A DNA stretch of 64,000 nt, taken from contig NPFB01000001.1 in the NCBI GenBank assembly GCA_014084085.1, positions 617,549 through 681,548 on the forward strand. Reading direction: 5' to 3'. This document shows positions 1 through 9,152 of this stretch, in pieces; within the stretch, counting starts at the first letter, position 1, and each line of letters starts with the position of its first letter. The notes below the pieces were generated by a model. That model was not told the DNA's origin and ran no database searches. It worked only from the letters and a program-made list of their open reading frames with translations. A program made the position numbers and the translations under genes. Origin of the DNA: Hondaea fermentalgiana (Eukaryota > Sar > Bigyra > Thraustochytrida > Thraustochytriidae).

Positions 1-321
1 GTTCTGCCGCGCCATCGCGTCTCTCGAGCTCCGTCATGGTTCTTTCCCGGGGTGGGTGGGGGGGTGAGGAGAGAGAGGGTGGGTGTGGAGCGATGAAGTG
101 CCTGCTCTTCGTCGCGATTCGTGCCACTGCAAACCAACCTTGCGGCGCTCTCGTGGTGGCTGGACTTGCTTGCGCGTACGCGCGGGTCTTTGCTCTCGCC
201 ACGCCTGGCCATCTATTCTGCTCGACGGGCGGTGGGGTGTATGGTGCGTTTCCGTAGTTATGGTCTCCTTGACAAAATTGTTACAAAAGGTTTAACCTGG
301 GCGGTAAAACGTCTTTCCTAG

Positions 322-339
322 CCCCCCCCCCCCCCCCCC
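322..339. repeat. Poly(C) homopolymer
   Basis: A run of 18 C lies in otherwise ordinary intergenic sequence. It is a likely site of length variation or sequencing error. Confidence 0.9.
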
Positions 340-413
340 AAATACCTTTTGTGTAGTAAAAGACTAGTTGAGCATGTCTGAGCAAGTCTTCAATGATGTG
401 ACTTGAGACAAGC

Positions 414-464
414 AACATGTTCTGCGAAGGGCTGGCTAATAACATGTTCTGCGAAGGGCTGGCT
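414..464. repeat. Tandem duplication, 27-bp period
   Basis: A 24-bp unit beginning AACATGTTCTGCGAAGGGCT occurs at 414-437 and again, identical, at 441-464, separated by 3 bp. It is a recent-looking local duplication in non-coding DNA. Confidence 0.85.
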
Positions 465-1349
465 TACAACTGGCTTACTGTCGCCGCATTATTTGTGGTT
501 GGACGTAGAAGTAGTTCTTTGCTTGTGTTTCATCTTCGCAAGCGGCTGCGGCAGATGCTGATGGGGAGCTCCTTTGACGGATGTATCGTCGCTCCAATTT
601 CAATTTTGCCAATTAACATCGATTAATTGTTGTTGTTTTTCTCCAAAAAAAAATCGATGAACGTGGGCCAATGTCCTCTCGAGAAGTAGGCCTCATGTTC
701 ATCCAGAATGCAGCTTGCCTGCATGCAGCTTGCCAGTCTCAAAAAGATAGAACACTGCCAACTTCGGTATGGCCTTCTCCACAAAGATTTACGCGATTCG
801 ATTCTCCAAGACTTCTTTCCTTGGGTTCCCTGCGGCATGGGCAAGCGACGGGAACCATCTATACGTCATAAACTCGGCCAGTATTCCTCTCCTTAAGTTC
901 CCCACGGCATACAAAGCCTCGATGGATGGCGAATCAGCGCAGCGTGCTAGCCCCCTTGTTCTCGTCGCTTGTGTCTTTTCTCGTCGCTTGGGTCTCTTGT
1001 CACCCTTTGCATCTGATGCGCTTTTGACGTGGCTGCTAAATGTTATGTGGCAGACCCGTATCTTTGCAGGCTTCCGAGCTTCACAATCTCCGTCGACTTC
1101 GCAAGCTAGCTCGCCTCCGCATCTTAGCGCTCGCCCCGCCTCCGCCCGCCGCCCCAGCGTCCGGCCTCTCTCCTCCCGCTTCCGCGCGCGGCCGCCCCGG
1201 CGCTCGCGCTCGCGCGTCGCTGTCGCACAGCGACGAGTTCCCTCAGAACTTTGGTCCTCCCAGCCTCTGCTGGTCCCAACACGCTGGCGGCAGCAGCAGG
1301 CGCCTTCGAGCCTCTTTGCTTTTTCTTGTTTCCCGCGACGACGCCGCTC

Positions 1350-1490
1350 GGGTCCTCGTCCTCGTCGTCCTCGTCCTCGGCCTCGTCCTCGTCATCCTCA
1401 CCCCCATCCCCATCCTCATCCTCGTCCTCGTCGTCCTTCTTCTTCTGCTGCGAGGGGGAGAACGAGAAGAAAAAAGAAGAAGAAGAAGCC
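1350..1490. repeat. CT-rich imperfect trinucleotide tract
   Basis: Mostly TCG, TCC and TCT triplets with interruptions. In one frame it reads as polyserine and on the other strand as Arg-rich, which explains several long but meaningless open frames over it. Confidence 0.7.
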
Positions 1491-1830
1491 CAGGTCCCCC
1501 AAAGCAGGCACTTAAATTAACCGCCCTCCATAAAACACACGCACACACGTTTACTACACACCCACGAGCGACCGCGTGGCCCCGGGTCCGGTGCGCGCGT
1601 TGAGTCTGGCCCCGGGTCCGGTGACGGGGACCACTGGCTGGCGGTTTTTGCCGCCGAAGCCGCAGCAAAAAGCCGCGGGAAGTCTGTGCAGAGAAAGGGG
1701 TGCGTGCAGTGCGCCCGCGCGGCGCGTGCTCGCCTCGCACGCCGCGCACGTTTGCTTCGCCGCGCGAGCACGCACGCACCGCACGCACGCCCGCGGTCTG
1801 TCGCCGCCCCGCGCCGGGGCGCCGCCGCCG

Positions 1831-1849
1831 AGCTAGCTAGCTAGCTAGC
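1831..1849. repeat. (AGCT)n / (CTAG)n microsatellite
   Basis: About 19 bp of perfect alternating GCTA repeat, self-complementary and so able to form a hairpin. Confidence 0.85.
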
Positions 1850-2489
1850 CAGGCCCAGCCGGGGTCTCGTCTCATCATTCCGCAAACAGCGAGGCGAGCG
1901 GGCGGGCTGCGAAGGGGACGCGCACGCTGCCTCCTTCCTGCTTTCCTCTCCCCTTCACCTTGGGTCGCATTCCCATTTCCATTTCCAGCCCCCAAAACCC
2001 AAGCCCGCGAGGAGCAACAATCTCCGGCCAGCTGCTGCCCGCGCGACCTTGCGCGCGACCGACCTGCAGCCCGCGCTCGAGCCTGCAGAGCACTGCAGAG
2101 CAGCAGCAGCAGCAGCAGCTGCACGCCGACCGCCCAGGCCCAACCCCGCGCGCACCGCGCGGCTCGTCTCCGCCTCGAGCAAAGCCATCACTCAGCGCCT
2201 TGCTCTCGCGCTCGAGAACTCCGCTTCCGCCTCGCACGCCCGGCCCGCGCCGGCCGCACTGCGAGCGGGAGCAGGAGGCCGAGCTGGCGCGAGCGCGCGA
2301 CAGACCGCCTGCGCGGCGGCAGATCGCCATCGCGAGGAGGCCCGCGCGAGGAGGCGGCGGCGGAGGCTAGCTGGCTGCGGCTGCAGGCTGCGCGGGGCCG
2401 CGCCTGGACGCGGCGGCAGGGAGGAGAGAGAGCGCGGGAAGGGGCGGGCGAGGCGGCGTGCGAGCTCGCAGCTGCGGCTAGAGCGCGCT

Positions 2490-2530
2490 CGCTAGCTGGC
2501 TGGCTGGCTGGCTGGCTAGCTAGCTAGCTC
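2490..2530. repeat. (GCTG)n to (GCTA)n compound microsatellite
   Basis: A run of GCTG units passes into GCTA units, about 410 bp upstream of the kinase start. Confidence 0.85.
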
Positions 2531-2579
2531 GCCGACTTGGCGCAGCCAGTCACCGCGCAGCCGTGGCGTGCAAAGAAAA

Positions 2580-2660
2580 GCCCAGCCGAGCCAGGCCAAG
2601 CCAAGCGGAGCAAAGCAAAGCAAAGCAAAGCAAAGCTAAGCTAAGCAAAGCTAAGCTCGA
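2580..2660 (+). repeat. AAGC/CAAAG-type purine-rich repeat
   Basis: Degenerate then perfect AAGCA/AAGCT units form a strand-asymmetric repeat in the probable 5' leader of the kinase gene. Confidence 0.75.
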
Positions 2661-2807
2661 CCTCCTCGCGACGAGAGAGAGTGAGAGAGGAGACGGCTTG
2701 TGCAGCCAGTCAGCCAGGCGCGCCACGTCTTTTCCCTCTTGCGCGGACGCGGAGAGAGCGATCAGATCGGTCGCAGGAAAGACACATAGAGGTGCGCGCG
2801 CCAGCCA

Positions 2808-2838
2808 GCGAGTGAGCGAGCGAGCGAGCGAGCGGGCG
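2808..2838 (+). repeat. (GAGC)n microsatellite
   Basis: Several perfect GAGC units lie about 100 bp upstream of the kinase start codon. Confidence 0.85.
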
Positions 2839-2940
2839 TAGTCAGGCAAGGCACGCCTGGCGCGTAAGCTTGCTGTCGCGCGCGCGAACGAGGAAAACCT
2901 CGACCGCGAGACCACAGGGGCTGTGCAGGCTCTGCGCGAC

Positions 2941-5346
2941 ATGAAGCGAGCGCATGAGAGTGTTGATTACATCAAGCACAGAGACCCAAAGCAGATGTAT
3001 ACGCTCACGGAACAGCTCAGCAACGTGGATATCCGCAAGGATAACCTGCTGGAAAATGTCCAATCCTTGCAGATCCCAGACTACAAGGTAGTCAAGGATA
3101 AGTCAGGGACGAAATTCGTCGTCTACGTCGTGCGCATCCGGTCCGGCGATGTGGCCTGGGAACTCGAACGGCGGTACAATGAGTTTCACCAGCTGCATGA
3201 CCGTCTTGCGGCTGTCAAAGCTGCCGCACCGAGGCTCCCTTCGTTGCCGCCGAAGCGCATGTTTGGCGGATTCTCGCGCGATTTCCTGGAGAAACGCCGC
3301 GCAGATCTCGAGCAGTATCTGCAGAACGTCATCTTTGAGCCCGTTCTCCTGCAACAGGACCTTCTTCGTGACTTTCTCTGGTACTCTCATAAAATGCTAA
3401 CTGCACATGGCCGCATGCACCCAAGCCAGCGAGACGCAGCGGCCTCCGGTTTCAATGCTGCGTCGTCGGGCGCGCCCCGGGATCCATCTTCCTCCTCTGC
3501 CTCCTCGGCTGCTTCTTCGGGGCCGGCTTCGTCACCCATGATGGGAATTCGCGGCGCCACGATGGCATCACAGAATGGCCCTTCGCCAGCAGTCTCCATG
3601 CCCGTGGGCGACAAGTCCAGTCCGCGCAAGTCCATTGCAAGCACTGGCAGCCGGGGCTCGCAAGGACAGCCCGTTCCGGACCCCCGAAATGTCAATGTCG
3701 GGACAGTTGGAAGCCTCGGCGATATTAACTTTCAGGGTGTCGGTGACATTATCGACTTTGCACCCAACGAGGCCGACGATGAGGAAGAAAGCGCCGATAG
3801 CAGCAGCGGCAGGAACTTCAACGACGGCGAAGGCGACGCGCGCAGTGACAGCAACAGCAACTGTAGCAGCAATACAGCCAGCAACAACAGCAGCACCAAC
3901 CAAAACAACAACGTCGACAACAACAACTATTACAACCATGGATCCACCCAAGGCAGCAAGGACAACAAGCTCTTTGTCGATACCGACTTGGCTTCAGGGT
4001 CCGGAGGTGATCATACCGCAGCAGGCGCGCAGACCGGGACTTCGACCGCATCGACTGCCACTTCGGACTCGCGGCACGCCTCGCCGAGGCACGGTTCGAC
4101 CCCGATGCGCGCCCCGCGGCCCCCGGCGTCTGCCCCGCCCGTGAAGAAACCCTCTCTCGACGACTTTGAAATGGTCCGCGTCCTCGGCAAGGGTTCCTTC
4201 GGCAAGGTGCTCTTGTGCAAAAAGCGTGACACGGGCAAACTCTACGCCATCAAGGTCTTGAAAAAGCAGCACGTGGTCAAGCGCAGACAGGTCGTCCATA
4301 CCAAAACTGAGCGCAGCGTGCTCGGTCTTGTGGACCACCCCTTTGTTGTCAAGCTTCACTACGCTTTCCAGACGGGCGACAAGTTGCATTTCGTGCTTGA
4401 CTTTTGCTCGGGCGGCGAGCTCTTTTTCCATCTCGGTCGCGCTGGACGCTTCAATGAGTCCCTCGGCCGCTTCTACGCCGCTGAGATCGCGCTTGCTCTT
4501 GGCCATCTTCACAAAAAGGGGGTTGTTTACCGCGATCTCAAGCCAGAAAACATCCTTCTCGATGCCGAGGGCCACATCAAGCTTGCTGATTTTGGACTCT
4601 CCAAGGAGGGCATTGTCTCGGGCATTCGGGGCACGCATAGCTTTTGCGGAACTCCCGAGTACCTTGCGCCCGAGGTCCTCAATCGCCATGGTCACGGTAC
4701 CTCTGTCGACTGGTGGTCGCTGGGCGCGCTCCTCTACGAGATGCTGACAGGTCTTCCGCCTTGGTACAGCCAGGATCGGCAAAAGATGTTTGCCTGCATC
4801 CGCAGCAGCGAGCTCCGCTTCCCCGAGTTTGTATCATCCCTCGCGCAGCTGATTCTCACAGACCTTCTCGAACGCGACGTCACCAAGCGTCTTGGCTCTT
4901 CGCGCGACGTCGACGAAGTCAAGGAACATCCCTTTTTCCAGTTCATGGACTGGGACAAGCTGTACCGCCGCGAGATCCCGTCGCCCTTTGTGCCACGACT
5001 CAGCTCGCAGACGGACACGGGCAACTTTGATTCGCAGTTCACGCGTCTTCCCATCAACAGCATCGATGCCAGCAGTTTTGTCGGTTCGCCCCGCAACCCT
5101 GGCGTCCTCTCGTCCTCCGTCATGTCCGAGTCGCAGACTCACTTTGACAACTTTACCTTTGCCGAGCCCTCAACACTCGCTGCCCACATGCAGGATGTTG
5201 GCTCTTTGCACAGCCATCACCACGGCGGCCAGCCGCAGCCTTCTCCACATTCGGGCGGCTTTGCTGCGCCGCTCTCTCCCGCCGGGGGGCCTGCTCATGC
5301 GCCTGCGAGTGCCACGGGTCTTGCCGACGGTATCCTGTTTGAATAG
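2941..5346 (+). CDS. PX-domain AGC serine/threonine kinase (SGK3/CISK-like)
   Basis: A protein kinase of the AGC group with a phosphoinositide-binding PX domain at the N-terminus, the order seen in SGK3/CISK. It probably acts on endosomal membranes downstream of PI3P and PDK1. The first in-frame ATG is at 2941, giving 801 residues; the frame opens earlier only with GTG. The PX domain spans about residues 43-147 and has the RRYNEF signature of PI3P binders. An Asn/Ser/Asp-rich linker of about 250 residues follows. The kinase domain (about 409-670) has the glycine loop GKGSFG, lysine 438, YRDLKPEN (D532) and DFG (D550). The activation-loop phosphosite is a serine, S567, in HSFCGTPEYLAPE. A turn-motif region and a hydrophobic motif FDNFTF (T739) complete the AGC tail. 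All catalytic residues are intact. Assignment to SGK rather than S6K or Akt rests on the PX domain. Confidence 0.93.
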   Translation: MKRAHESVDYIKHRDPKQMYTLTEQLSNVDIRKDNLLENVQSLQIPDYKVVKDKSGTKFVVYVVRIRSGDVAWELERRYNEFHQLHDRLAAVKAAAPRLPSLPPKRMFGGFSRDFLEKRRADLEQYLQNVIFEPVLLQQDLLRDFLWYSHKMLTAHGRMHPSQRDAAASGFNAASSGAPRDPSSSSASSAASSGPASSPMMGIRGATMASQNGPSPAVSMPVGDKSSPRKSIASTGSRGSQGQPVPDPRNVNVGTVGSLGDINFQGVGDIIDFAPNEADDEEESADSSSGRNFNDGEGDARSDSNSNCSSNTASNNSSTNQNNNVDNNNYYNHGSTQGSKDNKLFVDTDLASGSGGDHTAAGAQTGTSTASTATSDSRHASPRHGSTPMRAPRPPASAPPVKKPSLDDFEMVRVLGKGSFGKVLLCKKRDTGKLYAIKVLKKQHVVKRRQVVHTKTERSVLGLVDHPFVVKLHYAFQTGDKLHFVLDFCSGGELFFHLGRAGRFNESLGRFYAAEIALALGHLHKKGVVYRDLKPENILLDAEGHIKLADFGLSKEGIVSGIRGTHSFCGTPEYLAPEVLNRHGHGTSVDWWSLGALLYEMLTGLPPWYSQDRQKMFACIRSSELRFPEFVSSLAQLILTDLLERDVTKRLGSSRDVDEVKEHPFFQFMDWDKLYRREIPSPFVPRLSSQTDTGNFDSQFTRLPINSIDASSFVGSPRNPGVLSSSVMSESQTHFDNFTFAEPSTLAAHMQDVGSLHSHHHGGQPQPSPHSGGFAAPLSPAGGPAHAPASATGLADGILFE

Positions 5347-5598
5347 CTTTTTCACCACTCCACTCCGTCTCGATCGTCTTAACCTAACACATCATTATCA
5401 TACTTTTTCAGCATCTTTTCAATCCTAAAGCGATGACTCTTTGTCTGGGGCTTGCGGTCGCTGTCGTTGATGACGCGAAACAACGATGGGTCAAAAGCTT
5501 TACTGGGAACGCTCTGAACAACTCATTCTTCCTTGACCTCATCTAACTAACTGGAACATCAGACCTATTCTTCAAAAAAAAGAAAGAAAAAGCGTTGG

Positions 5599-6488
5599 TC
5601 ATGATGATGTTGACGATGGCGATAATGCTCCTGAAGCGTCTATTTCGTTGTCGATCGAGAGTGCACGCGCCTGCGCCGCCTCCAGCTGCTCTGGCGTATC
5701 GACGCCTCCTTCCACGTCTCCCTTTACAACTTTCACGTGTATGCGATGCCCAGCCTCGAGGACACGCAACTGCTCTAGCTTTTCGCATTCTTCGAGCATG
5801 CTTGGGGGTAAATTGCTAAAGGCACGCAAAAAATGGAAGCGAAAAGCGTACAAGCCGAGATGCCGCAATGCCAGATGAATTTCGTTGTCTGCGCAATTCT
5901 CTCGGGGATAGGGTACGAGCGCACGAGAGAAATAGAGGGCGTCACTTGCTTGATTCAGCACCACTTTAACAATGTTCGGATTGGAAAGGACCTGTACACG
6001 ATCTTTCCACTCCAACGCGATCGTGCCCATCTCTCGAGTCGCGTCGGCCTTCATGGCTGCTACCAGCGCTTCCACATGTGCCGGGTTGACAAAGGGTTCA
6101 TCGCCTTGAACATTGACGACAATGTCGTTGCGATCGAGGCCCATGGACTCGCATGCCTCGAGGACGCGATCCGTACCGGAAGCGAGGGAAGCGCTCGTCA
6201 TAATGGCCTTTGCTCCGAAAGCACGCGCGTTTTCCTCAATACGGGAATCGTCTGTCGCAATTACAACTTCGTCCAAACCCTTGCACTTGGCCACCTGTTC
6301 ATACGTGCGTTGAATCATTGTCTTCCCAGCGATCTGCAATCATTTGACTCGTACAGAAAAAGCTGTCAGTCTGTGCTCGCCCCCTGATGACGTCAATTGT
6401 GCACAACTACCTGACCTACCTGGGCAAGAGGCTTGCCGGGCAGTCTCGCCGACGCCCAGCGTGCGGGTATGCAGGCGACCACTCGCAT
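5599..6488 (-). CDS. kdsB: CMP-Kdo synthetase (3-deoxy-manno-octulosonate cytidylyltransferase), two exons
   Basis: Activates Kdo with CTP to CMP-Kdo for glycan synthesis. Exon 1 is 6488-6420 and exon 2 is 6333-5599, split by an 86-nt GT-AG intron at 6419-6334. The spliced product is 267 residues, close to bacterial and plant KdsB. The join restores the N-terminal nucleotide-binding motif IPARWASARLPGKPLA directly ahead of IAGKTMIQRTYEQV, in phase, which validates the splice. Downstream are the family segments VIATDD, ASGTDRV, VNVQGDEP and GVDTPEQLEAA. The ATG at 6488 sits two residues ahead of the conserved beta strand, so there is no room for a transit peptide and a cytosolic enzyme is likely. 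NeuA-type CMP-sialate synthetases have a different N-terminal motif. The gene diverges from MUS81. Confidence 0.93.
6334..6419 (-). other. Intron of the CMP-Kdo synthetase gene
   Basis: Donor GTAGGT directly follows the CAG codon ending exon 1; the acceptor is TTGCAG. It is 86 nt, phase 0. Removal rebuilds the conserved KdsB N-terminus. Confidence 0.9.
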
Positions 6489-6934
6489 TCTCGTGTGCTT
6501 GATCTTTTTCACAACTCCAAGCACCCTCCGTAGAAAGTACAGACACTTTCGCGTTTATCTTCCTCGCTCTTGCCTTTGCTGGCACCAGCTCGCCAGCCAG
6601 CCACTGCCAGCTGCACGCTTGTCGCGCTCAGATTTCCAGTTCGTCAGGATCGCTGAAGGCGATGGTCGCTAGCGCGCCCTCGGCCACAGTCTTTCATGTC
6701 GTATAGGCGGTCGGTTGTAAATACGTTGTACAACGGCGACGGTTTCACTCGCCCAGTCTTAACGACCGAGAGCGAGAGCGAGAGCGAGAGCGAGAGCGAG
6801 AGCGACTGGGCGAGCTCGCTCGTCACGCACGAACAAACAGTCCTGGTGCAAAGCTGTACAAGTCGAAGGAAGGCAGGGATCGACGCACGTACACAGCAGC
6901 CCGAGTCCTAGGCCCCGCGAAACGAATCGACGCC
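6489..6934. promoter_or_regulatory. Divergent intergenic region between kdsB and MUS81
   Basis: 446 bp separate the two start codons, so both promoters must lie here. A (GAGAGC)n repeat at about 6766-6806 sits roughly 130 bp ahead of the MUS81 ATG. I see no clear TATA element. Confidence 0.5.
6766..6806 (+). repeat. (GAGAGC)n microsatellite
   Basis: Near-perfect hexanucleotide repeat in the 5' leader of MUS81. Confidence 0.9.
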
Positions 6935-8815
6935 ATGGGCCGCCGCGCGAGCAGCGATGTCGCGGGCCATCCCTCAAACCAGGTGCTGCTGGACTTTCTC
7001 ACGCGACAGATCGCCTCCACCGAGCTCAAGGCACCGAGAAAAGGGCTCTTCATGCGCAAGGCCCGCAACTCCCTCGCGCAGCACGACCAGGAACTCCGGA
7101 CAGAGGATGACATGCGCAAGTTGCACGGCATCGGAAGTTGGCTCGCGCAACAACTCTTCCGCGAGCGCTGCCGCATTGACGGGACCCTTGGCCTTCAGCG
7201 CTCCAATAGCGCCACCTCGGCGTCGAGTATGCGCGGCCTCAAACGCAAGTCTAGTTTGACTGGCAGCGCTTCCGCGGTCTCTGGATCGCAATCCTCATTA
7301 TCATCAGGCTTGCTTTCAACATCGATTACCGACGGTGACGCAAATGGCGAGATTCCTTTCAAGAAAGACACAGTACCTCATTCCATTCTTCGCGTCCTCT
7401 ACCTTAATCGTAATGTTGAGGAGCCCATGACACTCGACCTGCTTGCAGAGCTTGTGCGCCGTTACCGCGCGGGCCACAAGCTCCCAGTTCCCACCAAAGA
7501 GCGCATCTTGACGACGATGCGATGCAAATTAGAGGACGAAGGATTGGCGAAGCGTCGCCAACATAACGGAGTCGAGGTCGTCGCCCTCACCGAGGCCGCT
7601 CGTAAAAGGGTACGGAGGAGTGAGAACTCCACGTTACCGGCAATGTTATCGTCGTCCTCGACTTCTTCGTCATCATCATCATCATCTTCGTCATCTTCGT
7701 CATCGTCGTCGTCGTCGCTATCGTCATCGGCGACGTCGAATCGAAGCCAAGCACATCATCTGCCCTATGTGTTGCCTCGTTCGCAAGATCTTGAGGATCT
7801 TGCGGAAAACGAAGGTGATGACGATGATGATGACCTCGCCGCGATGCTACCTCCCCGCCAAGATAGCACTGAATCAAGAGAGGCTCCGAATGCTATAGAC
7901 GAAACTCTCAGCTCGTTCACCTTTACGCCCTGCGCGCGCACCGCAAACCTACCCGTTCCTCTTGCAGAGCAAAATGAAGAAGCCGACAGACCACACGAGT
8001 GGGAGCTCGTCCTCCTCATTGACATGCGAGAGGGTTCAGGCCGAGACAAGACAATCTTTCAAAGCAAACTTTTCGAGCACGGGGTCAACATTGAAAAACG
8101 GGTGCTGTCCTTGGGCGACGCAATGTGGATTGTACGACGGAAGCTCATGGACGGCAAAACCGAAGAGTACGTGCTCGATTACATTATTGAGCGCAAAGAG
8201 GTGTCAGATCTGGGCACTTCGATAAAAGACGGCCGGTACTCGGAGCAAAAGTATCGTCTGCAGCGCTGCGGACTCTCGCGCGTCATCTATTTGGTAGAGG
8301 GAGAACCATCACATCAATCGATCCTCAAACCACAAGCGCTGCGGACTGCAATGGCCGAAACTCAGGTTCGAGATGGTTTTACTGTCATGCACGTACTCAA
8401 CGTTATGGAGACCGTCGAATATCTGTCGCGTATGCACCGTCTTATAGAGTCGAGTACAGTGGCCACGAGCCAGAACAAATGGAGCGGCCCTGCCCGAGAT
8501 AGCTGGAGGCGATACGAGAATTTTCATGCTGCAAACGTCAAGGGGAAGCTGCGGTCGGTCAATGAGATCTTTGGCGCCCAGCTTAAGCAAATCAAAGGCT
8601 TCAGCGGCATGCGCGCAGCAGCCATTTTGGAAAAGTATCCGACACCACGGTCACTTCTCGAGCTTTTCGATGAAGGCCTCAAGAATGTCCCCGAGGAATA
8701 CAAGCAATCATTTTTTCAAAACATGGAGATTCCTGGCCAACTGCAGAACCTTGGCCCCGTTGCGTCTACCAATCTCTTTCATGTCTTTAATCATCGCATT
8801 GGCTCAAATCGCTAG
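6935..8815 (+). CDS. MUS81: MUS81 structure-specific endonuclease catalytic subunit
   Basis: Catalytic subunit of the MUS81-EME1 nuclease that cleaves branched DNA and resolves recombination and stalled-fork intermediates. Length is 626 residues, typical of MUS81. The N-terminal helix-hairpin-helix (about 15-90, including KLHGIGSWLAQQL) is followed by a Ser-rich insert and a winged-helix region near 140-225. A polyserine/acidic linker covers about 235-300. The XPF-type nuclease domain begins with LLIDMREGSGRDK and contains the active-site signature ERKEVSDL (E419-R420-K421, D425), followed by DGRYSEQKYRLQRCGL. A C-terminal HhH (IKGFSGMRAAAIL) closes the protein. All catalytic residues are present. 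It faces SMC6 tail to tail. Confidence 0.96.
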   Translation: MGRRASSDVAGHPSNQVLLDFLTRQIASTELKAPRKGLFMRKARNSLAQHDQELRTEDDMRKLHGIGSWLAQQLFRERCRIDGTLGLQRSNSATSASSMRGLKRKSSLTGSASAVSGSQSSLSSGLLSTSITDGDANGEIPFKKDTVPHSILRVLYLNRNVEEPMTLDLLAELVRRYRAGHKLPVPTKERILTTMRCKLEDEGLAKRRQHNGVEVVALTEAARKRVRRSENSTLPAMLSSSSTSSSSSSSSSSSSSSSSSSLSSSATSNRSQAHHLPYVLPRSQDLEDLAENEGDDDDDDLAAMLPPRQDSTESREAPNAIDETLSSFTFTPCARTANLPVPLAEQNEEADRPHEWELVLLIDMREGSGRDKTIFQSKLFEHGVNIEKRVLSLGDAMWIVRRKLMDGKTEEYVLDYIIERKEVSDLGTSIKDGRYSEQKYRLQRCGLSRVIYLVEGEPSHQSILKPQALRTAMAETQVRDGFTVMHVLNVMETVEYLSRMHRLIESSTVATSQNKWSGPARDSWRRYENFHAANVKGKLRSVNEIFGAQLKQIKGFSGMRAAAILEKYPTPRSLLELFDEGLKNVPEEYKQSFFQNMEIPGQLQNLGPVASTNLFHVFNHRIGSNR

Positions 8816-9152
8816 GTCTCTCTTCTTGCGTCCACACTAGCCAAGGAAAAAAGAGAAGAAATCGAGGCGTAGAAGAGAAAGAGATCGAGAAAGAGCGTCT
8901 CAAAAAAGGCTTGTTCTCAGAAGCTAGGCTTGTTCATGTCAACCGCAGCCGTGTTGTACGAGATAGACGAAAGAGAAAGAGGCGGAAATCAACGAAAGGA
9001 AAGACAATTTGCTAGTCAAAACAAGACAACGAACAAAACTTTGGATTATTCTTTTCTTTTCTTTTGTTTCCTTTTTGGAGGGAAAAGCAGGCAGGTGTTG
9101 GAGGAAGGGTATATCATCCATTGAGATGGCGGGTTGAAGTGAACGCTGCTGC

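Larger units (their letters stand above)
1..2940. other. Gene-poor, low-complexity leader region
   Basis: I find no convincing gene here. The open frames are short or made of arginine-, proline- and serine-rich translations of GC-rich or CT-rich simple sequence, and none shows a recognisable domain. The stretch holds a poly-C run, a 27-bp tandem duplication, a CT-rich tract and several tetranucleotide arrays that become denser towards the kinase start at 2941. The last kilobase probably includes the promoter and 5' leader of that kinase gene. A partial gene end at the extreme left edge cannot be excluded. Confidence 0.5.

Noticed and set aside
769..1515. Plus-strand frame of 248 codons near the left edge
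   Set aside because: Ends in Arg/Pro and Lys runs encoded by the CT-rich repeat and GC-rich tract; no recognisable domain.
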